Notes under the pieces: model-generated | What the model was told of the DNA's origin: nothing | Seen by the model: only the letters and a program-made list of their open reading frames with translations | The model's database searches: none | Shown: in pieces, positions 17,427-25,059 of the stretch | How positions within the stretch are numbered: the first letter of the stretch is position 1 | Layout: each line of letters opens with the position of its first letter | Position numbers and translations under genes: made by a program | Source: Dyadobacter fanqingshengii | GTDB lineage: Bacteria > Bacteroidota > Bacteroidia > Cytophagales > Spirosomataceae | NCBI RefSeq assembly: GCF_023822005.2 | Contig: NZ_CP098806.1 | Span: forward strand, 2,356,001-2,420,000 | DNA length: 64,000 nt | Reading direction: 5' to 3'

Positions 17427-18389
17427 GTGAGGTATTCATCGGACGTTGAAGCTGCCGAAGCTATGAAAATAGCTTATGATAAAATCCGGAGTGAGATTGG
17501 AAACGTAATAATCGGACAGGATGAGGTTGTTAAAGGATTGCTTACCGCTATTTTCTGCCAGGGCCACTGCCTGTTGGTAGGCGTTCCCGGGCTGGCTAAA
17601 ACGCTTCTCATTCAGACGATTGCCTCTTCGCTTGATCTCAATTTCAACCGGATCCAGTTCACACCCGACTTAATGCCGTCAGACATTCTTGGTTCGGAAA
17701 CTTTGGACCAGAACCGTAATTTTAAATTCATCAAAGGTCCTGTTTTCGCAAACATTATCCTTGCCGATGAGATCAACCGTACGCCTCCTAAAACGCAATC
17801 CGCCCTTTTGGAAGCGATGCAGGAATATTCGGTGACCATTGCAGGCGCAAAACATACATTGGAGCGTCCCTTCTTCGTGTTGGCCACACAAAATCCGATT
17901 GAACAGGAAGGAACTTATCCCTTACCGGAAGCCCAGCTTGACCGTTTCATGTTCATGATCCAGCTGGATTATCCTTCGTATGCAGAGGAAGTGAATATTG
18001 TGAAAAACACAACCAACGACGTTCGGTATCAGGTAAAAAAAGTCGTTTCTGCCGAGGAGATCATGGATTTCCAGCATTTGGTAAGGCGTGTTCCGGTAAC
18101 CGATCACGTCATCGAATACGCGGTAAAACTAGTCCACAAAACCAGGCCAGCCGCCGGACTCGCCGTAAAAGACACCAACGACTATCTCGACTGGGGCGCA
18201 GGCCCTCGTGCTTCACAGGCGCTGATCCTGGCTGCGAAATGTAATGCATTGCTTTCCGGAAAATATTCGCCGGATATTGAGGATGTGAAAGCAGTTGCAT
18301 TGCCTGTGTTACGCCACAGAATAATCCGGAATTTCAAGGCTGAGGCCGAAGGAATTTCAGTGGATGATCTTATTGCACGTCTCGTCTGA
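17427..18389 (+). CDS. MoxR-family AAA+ ATPase
   Basis: The 320-residue AAA+ ATPase has Walker A GVPGLAKT (52-59), Walker B ILADE (111-115) and the sensor-region ATQNPIEQEGTYPLPEAQLDRF near 153-174, all typical of MoxR. The family remodels or matures partner proteins, usually with DUF58 and von Willebrand A proteins encoded beside it; those partners are absent here. The start is GTG, chosen because RYSSDVEAAEAMKIAY matches the usual MoxR N-terminus. It lies 54 bp after the surA-like gene and only 14 bp before the aldehyde dehydrogenase gene. Confidence 0.92.
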   Translation: MRYSSDVEAAEAMKIAYDKIRSEIGNVIIGQDEVVKGLLTAIFCQGHCLLVGVPGLAKTLLIQTIASSLDLNFNRIQFTPDLMPSDILGSETLDQNRNFKFIKGPVFANIILADEINRTPPKTQSALLEAMQEYSVTIAGAKHTLERPFFVLATQNPIEQEGTYPLPEAQLDRFMFMIQLDYPSYAEEVNIVKNTTNDVRYQVKKVVSAEEIMDFQHLVRRVPVTDHVIEYAVKLVHKTRPAAGLAVKDTNDYLDWGAGPRASQALILAAKCNALLSGKYSPDIEDVKAVALPVLRHRIIRNFKAEAEGISVDDLIARLV

Positions 18390-18403
18390 CAATATCTTAA
18401 CTT

Positions 18404-19996
18404 ATGGAAATTAAAGGTAAAAACTACATTGGCTATTCACTTTCTAGCCAGGGCGATCGCACATTCCAATCTTACGTGCCCGCGAAAGATTCATTTCTTC
18501 CTGAACATTTTCATACAGCAACGATTGATGAAGTCGAGCAGACTATGCTGCTTGCAAAACAGGCTTTTGGCAAATACGCGCAAGTTTCCGCTGCAAAACG
18601 GGCTGATTTCCTGATTGCGATATCCGAAGAAATAATGGCAATTGGCGATGTTTTGCTCGAAAGGGCAAATCTGGAAACCGGTTTGCCTATCGCACGCCTG
18701 CAAGGTGAACGTGCACGAACGATCAACCAGCTTACCCAATTCGCCGAACTGCTCCGGGAAGGCTCATGGATGGATGCATCCATCGACACCGCCCTACCCG
18801 ACCGCACACCCGTTCCCAAGCCTGACATTCGCAAAATGTTGGTTCCTATTGGCCCGGTGATTGTTTTTGGTTCCAGTAATTTCCCCTTTGCCTATTCCGT
18901 AGCCGGCGTGGACACCGGCCCGGCTTTGGCGGCAGGAAACCCCGTTATCGTCAAAGCGCACGCCGCACATCCAGGCGTAAGCGATCTCACGGCGCAAGCG
19001 ATTGTAAAGGCAGCGCAGAGGACAGGAATGCCGGATGGCGTTTTTTCTATGCTATATGATGACGGTTTCGAAGTGGGCACTGCGTTGGTAAAACATCCTG
19101 CCAGTAAGGCCGTTGGATTTACGGGTTCAATGAAAGGCGGAATGGCGCTGTTCAAAATGGCGCAGGAACGTGAAGAGCCGATTGCCGTTTTTGCAGAAAT
19201 GGGCAGTGTAAATCCAATTGTTGTATTGCCCGAATATCTGGAACACAATGCATTGGAGCTTGGAAAGACGCTGGCTGGTTCGGTTAGTTTAGGCGCAGGT
19301 CAGTTTTGCACCAATCCCGGACTTGTGTTTGTAACCAAAACGCAGGGTTTGATCGCATTTACAGATTCATATAAAAATGAAATCCTGAAAACCACATCTG
19401 CTACAATGCTTACGGCCGGCATTTGCAAAAATTATTACAAACTTTGCGACCATGCTTTTGAGCAGGAAGATGTAAATAAGCTGGCCGTTTCTGAGCAAAT
19501 GTCTGAGGGGCAAAATCAGGCGCAGGCTTCCATAGCAACCGTTTCAGGCGAGAGTTTTATTGCAAATCCAAAACTGCATGAGGAGGTTTTCGGACCATTT
19601 TCTCTGCTTGTGATCTGTGAGGACACGAATGAAATGCTCGAAGCAATCTCACATTTGAAAGGTCAGCTGACTTGCTCTTTAATGGCGGAGGAAAGCGAGG
19701 TTAATGCACATGCAGAGATCGTTAACCAACTTGCCCAAATTTCGGGTCGGTTTATACTGAATGGCGTTCCTACCGGCGTCGAGGTTTGCCCTTCCATGCA
19801 TCACGGCGGCCCGTTTCCCGCGACCGCGGATGCAAAATTCACCTCTGTTGGCCGACATTCTATTCTGCGTTTTGTTCGTCCGCAGTCATTTCAAGGCTGG
19901 CCTGATGAACTTTTACCAGATGAATTGAAGAATTCTAATCCGCTCGGCATTTTCCGTTTGGTTAATAACCAATTCAGCAAGGACGCGATCAAATAA
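18404..19996 (+). CDS. Aldehyde dehydrogenase, alpha-ketoglutaric semialdehyde type
   Basis: The 530-residue NAD(P)-dependent enzyme has the general base Glu 265 in AEMGSVNP and the nucleophile Cys 302 in GAGQFCTNPG. The cofactor region has FGSSNFPFAYSVAG and GFTGSMKGG. The length and AEMGSVNP signature match the alpha-ketoglutaric semialdehyde dehydrogenase group, which ends oxidative pentose, hydroxyproline or glucarate degradation by making 2-oxoglutarate. No other enzyme of those routes is nearby, so the upstream pathway is unknown. Its last 8 bases overlap the 3' end of convergent truA. Confidence 0.88.
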   Translation: MEIKGKNYIGYSLSSQGDRTFQSYVPAKDSFLPEHFHTATIDEVEQTMLLAKQAFGKYAQVSAAKRADFLIAISEEIMAIGDVLLERANLETGLPIARLQGERARTINQLTQFAELLREGSWMDASIDTALPDRTPVPKPDIRKMLVPIGPVIVFGSSNFPFAYSVAGVDTGPALAAGNPVIVKAHAAHPGVSDLTAQAIVKAAQRTGMPDGVFSMLYDDGFEVGTALVKHPASKAVGFTGSMKGGMALFKMAQEREEPIAVFAEMGSVNPIVVLPEYLEHNALELGKTLAGSVSLGAGQFCTNPGLVFVTKTQGLIAFTDSYKNEILKTTSATMLTAGICKNYYKLCDHAFEQEDVNKLAVSEQMSEGQNQAQASIATVSGESFIANPKLHEEVFGPFSLLVICEDTNEMLEAISHLKGQLTCSLMAEESEVNAHAEIVNQLAQISGRFILNGVPTGVEVCPSMHHGGPFPATADAKFTSVGRHSILRFVRPQSFQGWPDELLPDELKNSNPLGIFRLVNNQFSKDAIK

Positions 19997-20726
19997 AGTC
20001 ATATCCCACTTCCACCAGAAAAAGCCCTTCCGCAGGAGCCTGAGCGCCAGCCACTTTTCTGTTTTTTGACAAAATAACCTGTTCGAATTCAGCAACGGTC
20101 CGCTTACCTTTTCCCACATCCAGCAAAGTGCCAACAAGCGCACGAACCATTCCGCGCAGGAAACGATTGGCACGAATGTGGAAGATGAGCATATCGTCTG
20201 AATCAACCCAAATAGCCTCCGTAATGGTGCACCGGAAATTATTCACCTGCGTGTGAATCTTGCTGAAACTTTCGAAATCATTGTATTGCAGCAGTAAGGC
20301 CGCGGCTTCATTCATTCGCTCTATGTCAAGATCAGCCTTTAACAAGTACGCCAAATCTGTCAAAAAAGGATTTTTTTGCCTGGTAATGCGGTATTCGTAT
20401 TTCCGATGCGTTGCCGCAAAACGCGAGTTGATATCGTCAGGAACTTCAATAACCCGCCGCACGGCAATGTCCCTGGGAATGAGTCCGTTGAGCTTATAAA
20501 TTAGCAGCTCTTCATCTTCGATCCGATTTTCTAAATCAAAATGTGCAAATTGTTGTTCTGCATGTACGCCGGTGTCGGTCCTGCTGCTGCCTGTGATTTC
20601 AATGGGTAAGCGCAGGATTTTTGCCAGCGCTTCTTCCAGGACTTGCTGGACGCCCAATGCATTGTTCTGTTTTTGCCAGCCGTTGTAGGCAGTTCCTTTA
20701 TAGCTGAATTCGAGAAAATAGCGCAT
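19989..20726 (-). CDS. truA: tRNA pseudouridine(38-40) synthase
   Basis: TruA isomerises uridines 38-40 in the tRNA anticodon arm to pseudouridine. The 245-residue protein carries the catalytic Asp 51 in GSSRTDTGVHAEQQFA, and the start MRYFLEFSYKGTAYNGWQ is the normal family N-terminus. Reading on to 20930 would add 68 unrelated residues and run into the glnS promoter, so ATG 20726 is used. A perfect minus-strand -7 box (20731-20738) lies only 5 bases upstream, suggesting a leaderless or nearly leaderless mRNA. It is divergent from glnS. Confidence 0.95.
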   Translation of the reverse strand: MRYFLEFSYKGTAYNGWQKQNNALGVQQVLEEALAKILRLPIEITGSSRTDTGVHAEQQFAHFDLENRIEDEELLIYKLNGLIPRDIAVRRVIEVPDDINSRFAATHRKYEYRITRQKNPFLTDLAYLLKADLDIERMNEAAALLLQYNDFESFSKIHTQVNNFRCTITEAIWVDSDDMLIFHIRANRFLRGMVRALVGTLLDVGKGKRTVAEFEQVILSKNRKVAGAQAPAEGLFLVEVGYDFI

Positions 20727-20730
20727 TTTG

Positions 20731-20738
20731 CAAAAGTA
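20731..20738 (-). promoter_or_regulatory. -7 box adjoining the truA start codon
   Basis: The minus strand reads TACTTTTG, a full TAnnTTTG match whose last base is 5 nt from the A of the truA ATG. If used, transcription would begin at or beside the start codon. Confidence 0.45.
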
Positions 20739-20800
20739 AAGGAAACAGCCCGGATTTGCGATTTGCCGCGGTTCATTGCTGGTTTTGTTGGGAAGAAGGT

Positions 20801-20808
20801 TAACTTTG
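20801..20808 (+). promoter_or_regulatory. -7 box for glnS
   Basis: TAACTTTG matches TAnnTTTG, 28 bases before the ATG at 20836. It lies inside the longer open frame that begins at 20776, which argues that the extra N-terminal residues are not translated. Confidence 0.55.
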
Positions 20809-20835
20809 AAAATCGAAAAATATTTCCATTTTAGT

Positions 20836-22503
20836 ATGATTACGGAAGAGAAAAAAGAAGAGAAAAGCCTGAATTTTATTGAGGAAATTGTGGAGGCGGA
20901 TTTGCAGGCAGGAAAATACACCCAGATCATAACAAGATTTCCACCCGAGCCAAACGGCTATTTACATATCGGCCATGCATCCAGCATTTGCCTCAACTTT
21001 GGATTGACCAAAAAATTTCCTGGCTATACAAACCTTCGTTTCGACGACACCAACCCGGTTACCGAGGATACGGAATATGTGGAAAGCATTAAAAACGATA
21101 TCCGCTGGATGGGTTTTGAATGGGAAAACGAGCTTTACGCTTCCGATTACTTCGACACGTTATATCAATATGCCGTTGAGCTGATTAACAAGGGGTTGGC
21201 TTATGTGGATGACTCAACTTCCGAGGAAATTGCATTGTTGAAAGGCACACCGACCGAGCCTGGAAAAGACAACATTTACAGAAGCCGGTCGGTCGAAGAG
21301 AACCTGGCGCTTTTTGAACAAATGAAAAATGGCGATTTCCCGGACGGAAATCGCACGCTTCGCGCTAAAATCGATATGGCGCACATTAATATGCTCATGC
21401 GCGATCCGATTCTCTATCGTATCAAACATGCGCATCACCACCGCACGGGCAACAAATGGTGCATCTATCCGATGTACGACTTTGCGCACGGACAAAGTGA
21501 TTCGATTGAGACAGTGACACATTCCATCTGTACATTGGAATTTGTGCCTCACCGCGAGTTATACGACTGGATCATTGAAAAGCTTGGCATTTATCCATCA
21601 CATCAATACGAATTTGCCCGCCGTAACCTGAACTACACAGTTACGAGCAAGCGAAAATTGCTGCAACTGGTTCAGGAAAAGCATGTGAATGGCTGGGACG
21701 ACCCAAGAATGCCGACGATCAGCGGCCTGCGCAGAAGAGGTTATACACCGGAAAGCATCCGCGACTTTTGCGATCGCATCGGCGTGGCACGTCGTGAAAA
21801 CATGATCGACGTGGGATTGCTCGAATTCTGTGTTCGCGAGGATTTGAATAAAAAGGCGCTGCGCAGATTGGTGGTTTTAGATCCGTTGAAAGTGATCATT
21901 ACCAACTTTCCAGAGGGCGTTACTGAAATGTGCCACAGCGAAAATAATCCGGAAGACGTCTCCACCGGAAATCGCGAAGTCCCTTTTTCAAGAGAAATTT
22001 ATATTGAAAAAGAAGACTTTATGGAAACGCCGTCCAAGAAATATTTCCGCCTGGCGCCAGGTAAAATGGTTCGCCTAAAAAGCGCGTACATTATTCAGTG
22101 CGACGAATTTATCAAGGACGAAAATGGTGAAATAACAGAAGTGCGTTGCTCCTACATTGAAAACAGCAAAAGTGGTCACGATACGACCGGCATCAATGTA
22201 AAAGGAACATTGCACTGGGTTTCCGTTCCGCATGCGCAGGAGATCGAAGTGCGGCTTTACGACCGTCTTTTTTCCGTGGAGGACCCATCGTCGGAAGAAG
22301 GTGATTTCAAAGAATACATCAATCCAAACTCATTGGAAATCATAACCGGCTACGCCGAGCCAGCACTCAACGAAGCCAAAGAAGGAGAATCATTCCAATT
22401 CCTCCGCAAAGGCTACTTCGCCAAAGACCCCGACAGCGCAGAAAAGCTTGTATTTAACAGGACAGTGACATTAAGGGATAACTGGGCGAAGGCTGGGAAC
22501 TAG
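20836..22503 (+). CDS. glnS: Glutaminyl-tRNA synthetase
   Basis: The 555-residue class I aminoacyl-tRNA synthetase charges tRNA(Gln). The ATP site motifs are [15 protein letters not shown] near residue 32 (HIGH) and VTSKRKLL (KMSKS equivalent); RFDDTNP is also present. The C-terminal anticodon-binding barrels are intact, and the length matches bacterial GlnRS. ATG 20836 is chosen because [11 protein letters not shown] is a normal start and a promoter box sits just upstream. Having GlnRS suggests direct charging rather than the amidotransferase route. The downstream higBA pair begins 31 bp after its stop. Confidence 0.96.
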   Translation: MITEEKKEEKSLNFIEEIVEADLQAGKYTQIITRFPPEPNGYLHIGHASSICLNFGLTKKFPGYTNLRFDDTNPVTEDTEYVESIKNDIRWMGFEWENELYASDYFDTLYQYAVELINKGLAYVDDSTSEEIALLKGTPTEPGKDNIYRSRSVEENLALFEQMKNGDFPDGNRTLRAKIDMAHINMLMRDPILYRIKHAHHHRTGNKWCIYPMYDFAHGQSDSIETVTHSICTLEFVPHRELYDWIIEKLGIYPSHQYEFARRNLNYTVTSKRKLLQLVQEKHVNGWDDPRMPTISGLRRRGYTPESIRDFCDRIGVARRENMIDVGLLEFCVREDLNKKALRRLVVLDPLKVIITNFPEGVTEMCHSENNPEDVSTGNREVPFSREIYIEKEDFMETPSKKYFRLAPGKMVRLKSAYIIQCDEFIKDENGEITEVRCSYIENSKSGHDTTGINVKGTLHWVSVPHAQEIEVRLYDRLFSVEDPSSEEGDFKEYINPNSLEIITGYAEPALNEAKEGESFQFLRKGYFAKDPDSAEKLVFNRTVTLRDNWAKAGN

Positions 22504-22534
22504 CCACCACTTTTCATTACACACACTAAAATAG

Positions 22535-22813
22535 ATGATTGTCACCTTTAAGCATAAGGGGTTGTTGGCCTATTATCAGGATGGAAACGCCTCTCGATTG
22601 CCAGCAACTTATTTGAGAAAGATAAACCGGATCCTGGATCAGCTTGATGCGGTGACTTCGGTAAATGATATTGCACAGCTTGGATCCGGTGTGCACAAGC
22701 TTACTGGAAATTTTAGTGAATTTTGGTCAATCAAAGTCTCCCCAAATTACAGGATTATCTTTCGCTTTGAAAATGGGGATATTTTTGATGTTGATTATGT
22801 AGACTATCATTGA
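22535..22813 (+). CDS. higB: HigB-type toxin (RelE/ParE fold)
   Basis: The 92-residue basic protein matches HigB toxins: a short N-terminal strand, LPATYLRKINRILDQLD helices, then WSIKVSPNYRIIFRFENGDIFDVDYVDYH, the RelE-fold core with the usual Arg and Tyr residues. The family cleaves mRNA at the ribosome. The antitoxin follows with one base between stop and start, the typical toxin-first order of higBA. It appears intact. It sits 31 bp downstream of glnS. Confidence 0.9.
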   Translation: MIVTFKHKGLLAYYQDGNASRLPATYLRKINRILDQLDAVTSVNDIAQLGSGVHKLTGNFSEFWSIKVSPNYRIIFRFENGDIFDVDYVDYH

Positions 22814-22814
22814 A

Positions 22815-23135
22815 ATGATCATGATAAAACGAAACCTCGCTCCTGTTCATCCCGGAGAAATTTTAAGAGAAGAATTTATTGCAGAAAGAGGCCTTACAAT
22901 CACAGAAGTTGCTAATGGGCTTGGCATAACGCGCCAAATGCTTTCTGCTGTTGTGAACGAAAAAGCTGCAATAACTCCGGAACTTGCTGTAAAGCTGTCG
23001 GAGGCTTTCGGCAACACCGCGCAATTTTGGGTCAATCTTCAAAAGAACTACGAGATATGGCACGCGGAGAAGAAAGTAGATCGCACGATCATAAGGCATT
23101 TTGGAAAGGATCACAATATGCAATCGGCTTCATAA
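22815..23135 (+). CDS. higA: HigA-type antitoxin (XRE family)
   Basis: The 106-residue DNA-binding protein has the HigA signature HPGEILREEFI near the start and a helix-turn-helix LTITEVANGLGITRQMLSAVV, with FGNTAQFWVNLQKNYEIW at the end. It should bind and neutralise HigB and repress the operon. Two in-frame ATGs (22815 and 22821) are both possible. It is translationally coupled to higB by a 1-nt gap. Confidence 0.92.
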   Translation: MIMIKRNLAPVHPGEILREEFIAERGLTITEVANGLGITRQMLSAVVNEKAAITPELAVKLSEAFGNTAQFWVNLQKNYEIWHAEKKVDRTIIRHFGKDHNMQSAS

Positions 23136-23171
23136 TCTTCCCTGTAATTAGATTGCTTACAAATAAACTTG

Positions 23172-23199
23172 TTTGACATTTTGTTTGCGGTTATATTTG
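23172..23199 (+). promoter_or_regulatory. Predicted -33/-7 promoter for the following small gene
   Basis: TTTG at 23172-23175 and a perfect TATATTTG at 23192-23199 are separated by 16 bases. They lie inside the most upstream open-frame extension of the next gene, so its real start must be further downstream. Confidence 0.55.
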
Positions 23200-23235
23200 T
23201 GCAACAATTTCCACGATTCAAATAGATTGCTGTCA

Positions 23236-23583
23236 GTGAATACCCCAAATGAACTGTTTAGTACTGCGAAAGGATTTAGTCTCCAGTGCGATTTAACATC
23301 TAAGATCATTCTTCATTTTGGTGAAATGCAGGCTTCTTTCAGAATTCAGGATTTCCTGAATTTCCGTCGCTTCATTAACAACATTGACATTCATAGCAAG
23401 ATTTTTGACCTCTCCGATGACTCTGACTATGAGTTTGTTGAAGCACCCCAGCTTAACATTAATCACAAACTTACGCTTTGCGAGCTGATCCAATTAAGAG
23501 AATTGGTGAACGGCACCCACTTCGCAATCGAGCTTAATTCCCTTTTACACCAACTATTATATAACGAGGCAGAATTAGTCTAA
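23236..23583 (+). CDS. Small protein of unknown function
   Basis: I place the start at GTG 23236 (TTG 23227 is an alternative), giving about 115 residues, because a promoter overlaps the longer frame. The protein has FSLQCDLTSKIILHFGEM and FRIQDFLNFRRFI segments, an acidic DLSDDSDYEF loop and a helical LTLCELIQLRELVNGTHF stretch. It resembles small Bacteroidota proteins with an HLxFG-type strand pattern, but I cannot assign a family. It has no signal peptide. It lies between higBA and ferritin with its own promoter. Confidence 0.6.
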   Translation: MNTPNELFSTAKGFSLQCDLTSKIILHFGEMQASFRIQDFLNFRRFINNIDIHSKIFDLSDDSDYEFVEAPQLNINHKLTLCELIQLRELVNGTHFAIELNSLLHQLLYNEAELV

Positions 23584-23630
23584 ATAGCTCATTTCGATCA
23601 TATTAGACCAATTCCAAATTTCGTGTTTCG

Positions 23631-23661
23631 TTTGTAATGCTGAACTTTCGCATGATATTTG
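23631..23661 (+). promoter_or_regulatory. Predicted ferritin promoter
   Basis: TTTG at 23631-23634 and GATATTTG at 23654-23661 (7 of 8 to TAnnTTTG) are spaced by 19 bases, the expected Bacteroidota geometry, and lie 32 bases before the ferritin ATG. Confidence 0.6.
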
Positions 23662-23693
23662 TACTTGTTAATACAAATAAAAGAAAGTGAACC

Positions 23694-24218
23694 ATGAGAG
23701 ATTTATTGAGACAACGGACTTCCCTGAAAGAGGAAATAGAAATACTTTTGAACAATCAGGTGAAAATGGAAGCGGAAGCTTCTGCCAAATATCTGGCCAT
23801 GGCTTCATGGTGTGACCGTAACGGATTCAAAAATAGTGCAAAATATTTTCTTAAGCAGTCTGACGAAGAGCGCGGACACATGCTTAAAATATTCAACTAC
23901 ATCATGACTGTTGGCGGAACCGCGGTTTCACCGGAAGTAGCGGCTGTAAAACAAGAGTTTGCAACATTCAGAAGTGTGTTTGAGGCAGCATTGCAAAGCG
24001 AGATCGCTGTAACACAATCGATTAACCGCATTGTTACGCAAAGCCGAAGAGAAGAAGATTATGGCACTGAAAATTTCCTGCAATGGTTTGTGAATGAGCA
24101 AGTTGAGGAAGAAGACAATGCACGCCGTGCCATCGAATTATTTGACGTGATCGGCGAAGAAGGAACAGGTCAGTATTTTATTGACAAAGCAATCGTTAAG
24201 ATTGGTTCAGAACACTGA
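23694..24218 (+). CDS. Non-haem ferritin
   Basis: The 174-residue cytoplasmic ferritin stores iron in a 24-mer shell. Ferroxidase ligands can be seen in the first helices (the Glu near residue 26 in KMEAEASAKY; Glu 58/59 and His 62 in SDEERGHMLKI), in ALQSEIAVTQ and in FVNEQVEEEDNARR. The length and the MRDLLRQRTSL start are typical for Bacteroidota FtnA-like proteins. It is monocistronic, with a good promoter upstream and a terminator downstream, and could be controlled by iron, although no Fur box was recognised. Confidence 0.93.
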   Translation: MRDLLRQRTSLKEEIEILLNNQVKMEAEASAKYLAMASWCDRNGFKNSAKYFLKQSDEERGHMLKIFNYIMTVGGTAVSPEVAAVKQEFATFRSVFEAALQSEIAVTQSINRIVTQSRREEDYGTENFLQWFVNEQVEEEDNARRAIELFDVIGEEGTGQYFIDKAIVKIGSEH

Positions 24219-24251
24219 CCTTCAAAACACAGACCGATTGAATATTAAGAG

Positions 24252-24283
24252 AAAAAGCTGCTCATTTCCGGGCAGCTTTTTTT
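24252..24283 (+). terminator. Ferritin terminator
   Basis: A 10-bp stem (AAAAAGCTGC with GCAGCTTTTT) and 10-nt loop end in a T-run, between ferritin and the convergent acetyltransferase gene. Confidence 0.88.
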
Positions 24284-24299
24284 ATGTCGTTATGCGTTG

Positions 24300-24872
24300 T
24301 TAGGCTGTTTTATTTAGCAAAGAATATATTTCCGTATCCAGAAATTTCCCGTTTTCGTAAAAACTTTCCTTAAAATACGCTTCTCTTATAAACCCATGTT
24401 TAACCAAAATCTTTCTTGAAGCATCATTCTCCGGGCTGATCTTTGCCTCGATGCTGTGAAAGCGCATTTCTTGAAAACCATAACTTACAATCCGGTTCAA
24501 AGCTTCGCTCATGATCCCTTTAAACCAATGATCCGGATGGATCATGTAACCGATTTCGGCGCGATAGTTGTAGAGATCCATTTTATGAAATCCGATCGTG
24601 CCGATCAAAGTGCTATCGCTTTCCTTTGTTTCAATATCTCTTAGTGAAATGCCCCAGGTGATCCCGATTTTTTCCCTGAGATTTCTGTTGTAAGCGTCTA
24701 TCAGGTCCCTGGCTTCAACCACAGATGCCAGCAACGGTTTACCAATGTACTGCATAGCCAGCGGATTGCTCCGTAATTTAAACATATCGTCCACGTGCTT
24801 ATCGGACATGGCGTGCAGCAGCAATCGCTCAGTTTCTAATATCGGAAACGGGTCAAAATTTACAAATAACAT
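24300..24872 (-). CDS. GNAT-family N-acetyltransferase (RimJ/RimL type)
   Basis: The 190-residue protein begins with a classical RimJ/RimL strand ILETERLLLHAM near residues 10-21, and has IGYMIHPDHWFKGIMSEAL in the acetyl-CoA-binding region and NDASRKILVKHGF near the end. These enzymes acetylate protein N-termini or small amines with acetyl-CoA in the cytoplasm. The acceptor cannot be deduced. It is transcribed away from the FUSC gene, with a 187-bp divergent gap that shows no clear -7 box. Confidence 0.88.
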   Translation of the reverse strand: MLFVNFDPFPILETERLLLHAMSDKHVDDMFKLRSNPLAMQYIGKPLLASVVEARDLIDAYNRNLREKIGITWGISLRDIETKESDSTLIGTIGFHKMDLYNYRAEIGYMIHPDHWFKGIMSEALNRIVSYGFQEMRFHSIEAKISPENDASRKILVKHGFIREAYFKESFYENGKFLDTEIYSLLNKTA

Positions 24873-25059
24873 TGTTTTCTAACTCCCTTTAAGTGCTTAC
24901 CAACGCAACAACCTCCTTTGGGTTTTCTCAAAAATACAAAAACAACGCAATTATCGGCCAATCAAAGGACATTGCAAATAATCCGGGAATTTGGAACGCG
25001 TTTTGTTGCTTGTGGATTATAAATAGTAGTATTGCGTTAGCTACCGATTGCCTGTTTAC

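Noticed and set aside
20776..20835. N-terminal extension of glnS by 20 residues
   Set aside because: A perfect -7 box lies inside the extension, and the conserved start is at 20836.
20727..20930. N-terminal extension of truA by 68 residues
   Set aside because: The extra residues do not resemble TruA, and the normal N-terminus begins at 20726.
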